DNA of 11,167 nt. It comes from WLNJ01 sp037131165 (lineage in GTDB: Bacteria > Actinomycetota > Thermoleophilia > Solirubrobacterales > Solirubrobacteraceae). The position numbers and the translations under genes were made by a program. Shown piece by piece: positions 8,620 to 11,167 of the stretch; the stretch's first letter is position 1, and each line of letters starts with the position of its first letter. The stretch spans positions 1 to 11,167 of the forward strand of contig JBAXRO010000063.1 of assembly GCA_037131165.1 (NCBI GenBank). Reading direction: 5' to 3'. The notes under the pieces are model-generated. The model searched no databases. It had not been told where the DNA came from and was given only the letters and a program-made list of their open reading frames with translations.

Positions 8620-8895
8620 CTATGAGAGGAAGAAGGCGATCAGGCCGAAGATGAAGGCGTAGAACACGATCGCTTCGGTGAGGGCGAAGCCCAGCCACTG
8701 GATCGACGTGATCTCGTCCTTCATTTCCGGCTGGCGGGTCACCGACTCGATGACCTTGCCGAAGATGTAGCCGACGCCGATGCCGGGGCCGATGGTGCCG
8801 AGGCCGGCTCCGACGCCGAGCGCGATGGCCTTGAGGCCCTTGCGAATCGGCTCGTTCGAAGCAGCTGCGAGGTTGATGAGTTCGGACAGGTCCAC
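8620..8895 (-). CDS. atpE: Fo ATP synthase c subunit (c-ring proteolipid)
   Basis: A 91-aa two-helix proteolipid whose ring rotates as ions pass through Fo. Helix 1 (about 20-50) carries the glycine repeat with G27, G29, G31, G33, G36, G38, G40 and G42 that packs the ring. The polar loop RQP is at 54-56. Helix 2 (about 66-90) holds the ion-carrying carboxylate E74 in FALTEAIVFY. Compared with Na+-type rings such as Ilyobacter, the helix-1 glutamine is V41 and the residue after the carboxylate is A75 rather than Ser. Both differences favour proton coupling. The start is GTG (8895), with AGGAGG 11 nt upstream. It is in the standard a-c-b order. Confidence 0.98.
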   Translation of the reverse strand: MDLSELINLAAASNEPIRKGLKAIALGVGAGLGTIGPGIGVGYIFGKVIESVTRQPEMKDEITSIQWLGFALTEAIVFYAFIFGLIAFFLS

Positions 8896-8928
8896 GGTGT
8901 TCAGATCCTCCTGATCGGGACGGGTTGG

Positions 8929-9828
8929 TCAGTGCTCCTCGGCGACGGCGCCGCCGAAGTAGATCGATGCGAGTGTGGCGAAAATGAACGCCTGAAGCGT
9001 TGCGACGAGTCCCACCTCAAAGATGTAGAACGCGATCGCAAGGGGAAGAGTGAATACGCCGATGAGCTCGAGGCTCAGCAGCACGGCCAGCCCGCCACCC
9101 ATGAACAGGATCAGCAGGTGCCCGGCGAGGATGTTGGCAAAGAGTCGCACGGAGAGCGAGACGAGCCGCACAAAGTGCGAGATGACCTCGATCACGAAGA
9201 TCGGGTAGACGGCAGGACCGGTGACGCCGGCGGGGACCCAGCCCTTGAGGTACTTGATCGGGCCCTTTGCGCGGACGCCCTCGTAGTGGTAGGCGAACCA
9301 CACCAGCAGGGTGAGAGCCAGAGGCACCGCGAGGTTCGCTGTCGCCGCGTAGAGCGCGAAGGTCGGCCAGGCGATGCCGAACAGCTCGACCTTGTGCTCG
9401 GTGTTGGTCGGCAGCGGGATGTAGCCGAGCATGTTCGAGATCCAGATGAACATGAAGAGCGTCGCGACGAAGCTGAACCACCGCTTCGCCGTCTTGGAGT
9501 CCATGTTGCCTCCGGCGATGTTGTCCTTCATCAGCAGGTAGATCGTCTCGACTGCGGTCTGGACGCGGTTCGGCTTGGCCTCCATCCGGCGGGCGATCCA
9601 GACCATCACCACGCAGGTGAGGACGCAGGTGATCGTCAGGTACATGACCGCCTTGTTGATCGAGAAGTCGAACGGGCCGGCCTTGATCTCGATCCAGGGG
9701 TCGAGCTTGAACTCGTTCTGCGGCTTGAACTCCTCGTTGATCGAGAGGGCCAACGCCGCTGCCGGGTTGGCGAGCACGAGGGCCGGCACGGCTGCGAGTG
9801 CGAACCCGATCCGGCGGAGCCTCGTCAT
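8929..9828 (-). CDS. atpB: Fo ATP synthase a subunit (ion channel stator)
   Basis: A 299-aa membrane subunit a, which forms the half-channels beside the c-ring. The essential arginine is R228 in SLSVRLFANILAGH. Other conserved points are SNMLGYIPLPTNT (131-143), E271 in YIFEVG, and Q279 in LQAFIFATLASIYF. About five or six hydrophobic helices are visible (roughly 60-80, 117-135, 152-180, 205-225, 228-255, 260-290). The first 28 residues look like a cleavable signal peptide: an RLRR basic start, a hydrophobic core, then an Ala-rich end before LSINEEF. The ATG at 9828 has GTGAGGG 6 nt upstream. It shares an ATGA overlap with the AtpI-like gene, so the two are probably coupled. Confidence 0.97.
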   Translation of the reverse strand: MTRLRRIGFALAAVPALVLANPAAALALSINEEFKPQNEFKLDPWIEIKAGPFDFSINKAVMYLTITCVLTCVVMVWIARRMEAKPNRVQTAVETIYLLMKDNIAGGNMDSKTAKRWFSFVATLFMFIWISNMLGYIPLPTNTEHKVELFGIAWPTFALYAATANLAVPLALTLLVWFAYHYEGVRAKGPIKYLKGWVPAGVTGPAVYPIFVIEVISHFVRLVSLSVRLFANILAGHLLILFMGGGLAVLLSLELIGVFTLPLAIAFYIFEVGLVATLQAFIFATLASIYFGGAVAEEH

Positions 9829-10187
9829 CGGGATCCCTCACCCTCGTAGTCGCCGAAGATCATCTCGGTCGAAAACATGACGGTGAAGGCGGCGATCGCG
9901 AGCAGAGCGCTGGCCAGGCCGGCCTTGTCTCCGAAGGCCATGCCACAGCCGAAGATCGAGAGTGCAACGAGCCATCCCCTGCCGACCATCGAGCCGGCGA
10001 GCAGGCCGACAAGGGTGCGCGGGTCATCCGATTCGCGAGCCCCGCGGATCGCCCAGCCGCGAATCAGTCGCTGTGCGCACCAAGCTCCGGCCATGACTCC
10101 CCACGCCTCGACGCTGACGTCGAGAGCGATGAACGCCGGAAGGCCAAGGGCGATCACGGCGATGTCGAGCTTCGCCAGCCAAGCCAT
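9825..10187 (-). CDS. AtpI-like small membrane protein (putative ATP synthase I-type)
   Basis: A 120-aa hydrophobic protein if started at the ATG at 10187 (MAWLAKLDIAV). An in-frame ATG at 10220 would add 11 residues but would overlap the upstream gene by 29 bp, so I prefer the shorter form, 4 nt after the upstream stop. About four hydrophobic stretches are visible (near 4-20, 22-36, 58-78 and 81-104 from this start), with a basic, polar loop RLIRGWAIRGARESDDPR between the pairs. Size, four-helix layout and place directly before atpB match AtpI (UncI), which helps c-ring assembly and has been linked to Mg2+ uptake in some Bacillus. I see no diagnostic residue, so the assignment rests mainly on context. 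It overlaps atpB by 4 bp. AGGA stands 12 nt upstream. Confidence 0.7.
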   Translation of the reverse strand: MAWLAKLDIAVIALGLPAFIALDVSVEAWGVMAGAWCAQRLIRGWAIRGARESDDPRTLVGLLAGSMVGRGWLVALSIFGCGMAFGDKAGLASALLAIAAFTVMFSTEMIFGDYEGEGSR

Positions 10188-10191
10188 CGGG

Positions 10192-10395
10192 CTAGAGGTT
10201 CCTATAGCGGACGATGACAAGAGCTATTCCCACGGCGAAGCCGATCATCGTGCCTGAGATCCCACCAGCGAGGATCGACCCTGCCAGCGCTCCAACACCT
10301 GCTCCGATCGCCGCGCACAGCAGCACCGCGGAGAGAAGGAACCCGCCCGCGCTTGCGCCCGACTGGGTGCCGGTTCTGCGAGGGGGTTCTGTCAT
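10192..10395 (-). CDS. AtpZ-like small membrane protein (F0F1 ATPase accessory)
   Basis: A 67-aa protein with two hydrophobic helices (about 17-41 and 44-62) and a basic end (VRYRNL). The glycine-rich pattern GAGVGALAGSILAGG followed by GTMIGFAVGIALVIVRYR resembles AtpZ/AtpQ-type proteins. These sit first in many atp operons beside AtpI and are thought to help Fo assembly or cation homeostasis. The start ATG at 10395 is the only reasonable one: an in-frame stop (TGA) lies seven codons upstream. No Shine-Dalgarno site precedes it; the leader is pyrimidine-rich (CTCCTTCTCCCAACCCCG). As first gene of the operon it may be poorly or unusually initiated. Assignment is from size, helix pattern and position. 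Confidence 0.65.
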   Translation of the reverse strand: MTEPPRRTGTQSGASAGGFLLSAVLLCAAIGAGVGALAGSILAGGISGTMIGFAVGIALVIVRYRNL

Positions 10396-10455
10396 CGGGG
10401 TTGGGAGAAGGAGTCATCTTGGGCGGCTTCTGTTGTTTGGGGCGGCTGCTCAAGC

Positions 10456-10467
10456 GACTGGGCAGTC
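10456..10467. repeat. 12-bp palindrome GACTGGGCAGTC
   Basis: The arms GACTG and CAGTC form a perfect dyad around a central GG/CC pair. It lies in the predicted 5' leader of the atp transcript, about 60 bp from the AtpZ-like start. It shares the CGACTG core with the larger inverted repeat at 10528-10564. It could be an operator half of a regulator that also binds there, or a short RNA stem. It is short enough to be chance. Confidence 0.35.
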
Positions 10468-10507
10468 TGTCCGATCACGTCGCGGCGGCATGCGGCGTGC
10501 GTGAAGG

Positions 10508-10537
10508 TTTCTAGCACACGGCTCCGGCGACTGTCGT
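10508..10537 (-). promoter_or_regulatory. candidate promoter for the atp operon
   Basis: On the minus strand, ACGACA (10537-10532) and TAGAAA (10513-10508) are 18 nt apart. A TG dinucleotide one base before the second box gives an extended -10 look (TGCTAGAAA). Each box matches the sigma70-type consensus at four of six positions. Transcription would start near 10501 and leave a leader of about 105 nt before the AtpZ-like gene. The -35 box falls inside the inverted repeat at 10528-10564, so a bound regulator could block or assist polymerase. Confidence 0.35.
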
Positions 10538-10564
10538 GACTTTGTGCGGACTTTGTGACAGTCG
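10528..10564. repeat. inverted repeat enclosing two direct repeats (candidate operator)
   Basis: CGACTGTC (10528-10535) and GACAGTCG (10557-10564) are a perfect 8-bp inverted pair; the match continues outward with one mismatch. Between them are two exact copies of GACTTTGTG (10538-10546 and 10549-10557) with an 11-bp period, about one helical turn. The element is AT-richer than its surroundings and sits over the candidate atp -35 box. This arrangement is typical of a binding site for a dimeric or cooperatively binding regulator. No regulator gene is in the window to pair it with. Confidence 0.5.
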
Positions 10565-10590
10565 GCGCGACCTTCGGCACGCAGGCGCTC

Positions 10591-10618
10591 GGGCCTCGGG
10601 TTGGCCGCAGCGAGGCCC
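10591..10618 (+). other. hairpin GGGCCTCG/CGAGGCCC in the plus-strand leader
   Basis: GGGCCTCG (10591-10598) and CGAGGCCC (10611-10618) pair perfectly over 8 bp around a 12-nt loop. A second small stem, GGCCC (10675-10679) with GGGCC (10684-10688), lies just before the ribosome site of the downstream gene. No U-run follows either one. They may structure the 5' leader of the DUF7144-like mRNA; chance stems are common at this G+C level. Confidence 0.3.
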
Positions 10619-10693
10619 ACCTTGGCAGGATCGCCCGCGGCGACAGCGAAACCAGACAGGCGGAATCCCGGAACGGCCCCCGCGGGCCACGAC

Positions 10694-10700
10694 AAGGAGG
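10694..10700 (+). promoter_or_regulatory. strong ribosome binding site AAGGAGG
   Basis: AAGGAGG lies 6 nt before the ATG at 10707. It fixes that codon as the start and rules out the longer open frame that begins near 10536. Confidence 0.9.
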
Positions 10701-10706
10701 AACTCG

Positions 10707-11093
10707 ATGTCCGCACAGACAGAGAAGACCGGCAGGGGTTGGATCGGATTCGCCGGAGCACTGCTCCTGATCTCCGGGGCCTTCCTCGTGATCGATGGCG
10801 CTGCTGCCGTATCCGGCTCGAGCATCTACGTGAACGGCGCCAAGTTCATCTTCGCCGACCTCAACACCTGGGGGTGGATCCTGATCGTCCTCGGCGCCTT
10901 CAAGGTCGTTGTGGCCGCAGGTGTCTTCACCCGCAACGAGCTCGCGGTCGCGGCGGCGATCATCATCGTCGGCCTGAGCATCATCGGCGAGCTGCTCTCG
11001 GCCGCCCGCTACCCGCTGTGGTCGCTGGTCGCGGTAGCGATCGACGTCCTGATCATCTACGGCCTCTTCAACTACGGGCTTACCGACGACTGA
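10707..11093 (+). CDS. DUF7144-like four-helix integral membrane protein
   Basis: A 128-aa membrane protein with four hydrophobic helices (about 12-35, 55-75, 78-98 and 102-123) and short polar ends. The sequence follows a pattern common in small actinobacterial membrane proteins annotated as DUF7144: GWIGFAGALLLISGAF, a short extracytoplasmic loop, DLNTWGWILIVLGAFKV (51-67), then YPLWSLVAVAIDVLIIYGL (102-120). The function of the family is unknown. The start is fixed by AAGGAGG at 6 nt. It is transcribed away from the atp operon from a shared 311-bp region and is followed at once by a strong hairpin, so it is probably monocistronic. The family name is from memory of the motif pattern. Confidence 0.85.
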   Translation: MSAQTEKTGRGWIGFAGALLLISGAFLVIDGAAAVSGSSIYVNGAKFIFADLNTWGWILIVLGAFKVVVAAGVFTRNELAVAAAIIIVGLSIIGELLSAARYPLWSLVAVAIDVLIIYGLFNYGLTDD

Positions 11094-11097
11094 TCCC

Positions 11098-11137
11098 CGC
11101 CCCGTCGCGCCTGGCACCGACCAGGCGCGACGGGGCG
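11098..11137 (+). terminator. hairpin terminator, perfect 17-bp stem
   Basis: CGCCCCGTCGCGCCTGG (11098-11114) pairs perfectly with 11121-11137 around the 6-nt loop CACCGA. It starts 4 nt after the stop of the DUF7144-like gene. Only a weak pyrimidine stretch follows (CCTTTCC further on) and no U-run, as is common for terminators in GC-rich actinobacteria. The stem is symmetrical, so it could also stop transcripts arriving from the right. The last 30 bases of the window hold nothing I can assign. Confidence 0.85.
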
Positions 11138-11167
11138 TCACGTCCGCTCGCCTTTCCAGTAGCCTCG

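Larger units (their letters stand above)
10396..10706. promoter_or_regulatory. divergent non-coding region between the atp operon and the DUF7144-like gene
   Basis: This is 311 bp without a convincing gene, lying between the first gene of the minus-strand atp operon and a plus-strand membrane-protein gene. It must hold promoters for both directions. It contains a short palindrome, an inverted repeat enclosing direct repeats, a minus-strand promoter candidate, two hairpins in the plus-strand leader and a strong plus-strand ribosome site, listed separately. Open frames crossing it are composition artefacts rich in Arg and Pro. I could not find a convincing plus-strand -10 box. Confidence 0.75.

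Noticed and set aside
8932..9849. Plus-strand open frame of 305 aa opposite atpB
   Set aside because: Highly charged Asp/Arg/Glu/His-rich antisense of a membrane protein; a typical shadow.
10187..10220. Upstream ATG (10220) as the start of the AtpI-like gene
   Set aside because: Adds a polar MSSSAIGTSSP stretch and a 29-bp overlap with the previous gene without a better ribosome site; the ATG at 10187 fits operon spacing.
10202..10453. 83-aa minus-strand frame starting MSSRPKQQKPPK, considered as a frameshifted N-terminus of the AtpZ-like protein
   Set aside because: It starts from a TTG with no ribosome site and turns Arg-rich over the AtpZ-like helices. The ATG at 10395 gives a complete two-helix protein without needing a frameshift.
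10392..11141. 249-aa minus-strand open frame across the DUF7144-like gene and the terminator
   Set aside because: Reads through the antisense of a well-supported gene, the hairpin and the control region; low-complexity charged product.

Overview
This window is chromosomal DNA of a GC-rich bacterium. It is mostly a complete F-type ATP synthase operon on the minus strand, followed by cell-envelope genes. Gene content and protein style suggest an actinobacterium, perhaps of the Thermoleophilia/Solirubrobacterales type. The pointers are strong G/C codon bias, a DUF7144-type membrane protein, LCP envelope proteins, and separate b and delta subunits rather than the mycobacterial b-delta fusion. The taxon is an inference; no rRNA or other marker is present.

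Reading the minus strand in transcription order, right to left: an AtpZ-like 67-aa protein (10395-10192), an AtpI-like membrane protein (10187-9825), atpB (a), atpE (c), atpF (b), atpH (delta), atpA (alpha), atpG (gamma), atpD (beta) and atpC (epsilon, ending at 2992). All eight structural subunits appear intact, with the expected Walker motifs, the subunit-a arginine and the c-ring carboxylate. Gaps are 65 bp or less, and the AtpI-like gene overlaps atpB by 4 bp, so this is very probably one transcription unit. After a 74-bp gap, which holds a small hairpin and a weak promoter candidate, come an M20 (ArgE/DapE-type) peptidase, an LCP-family glycopolymer ligase overlapping it by 4 bp, and the first 84 codons of a UDP-glucose 6-dehydrogenase that runs off the left edge. 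These three suit cell-wall and polysaccharide metabolism.

On the right, a 311-bp non-coding region separates the operon from a divergent plus-strand gene for a four-helix DUF7144-like membrane protein. That gene has a strong Shine-Dalgarno site and is followed by a perfect 17-bp-stem hairpin terminator. The non-coding region carries an inverted repeat enclosing two 9-bp direct repeats, a short palindrome sharing the same GACTG core, and two leader hairpins. It is the least explained part of the window and may be a shared regulatory region.

I see no mobile element, CRISPR array, tRNA or rRNA, defence system or obvious horizontally acquired block. The window is largely core housekeeping. The points most worth a second look are the divergent control region, the unassigned C-terminal domain of the LCP protein, the acidic tail of AtpA, the signal-peptide-like start of AtpB, and the unusually long Shine-Dalgarno spacing in most atp genes.
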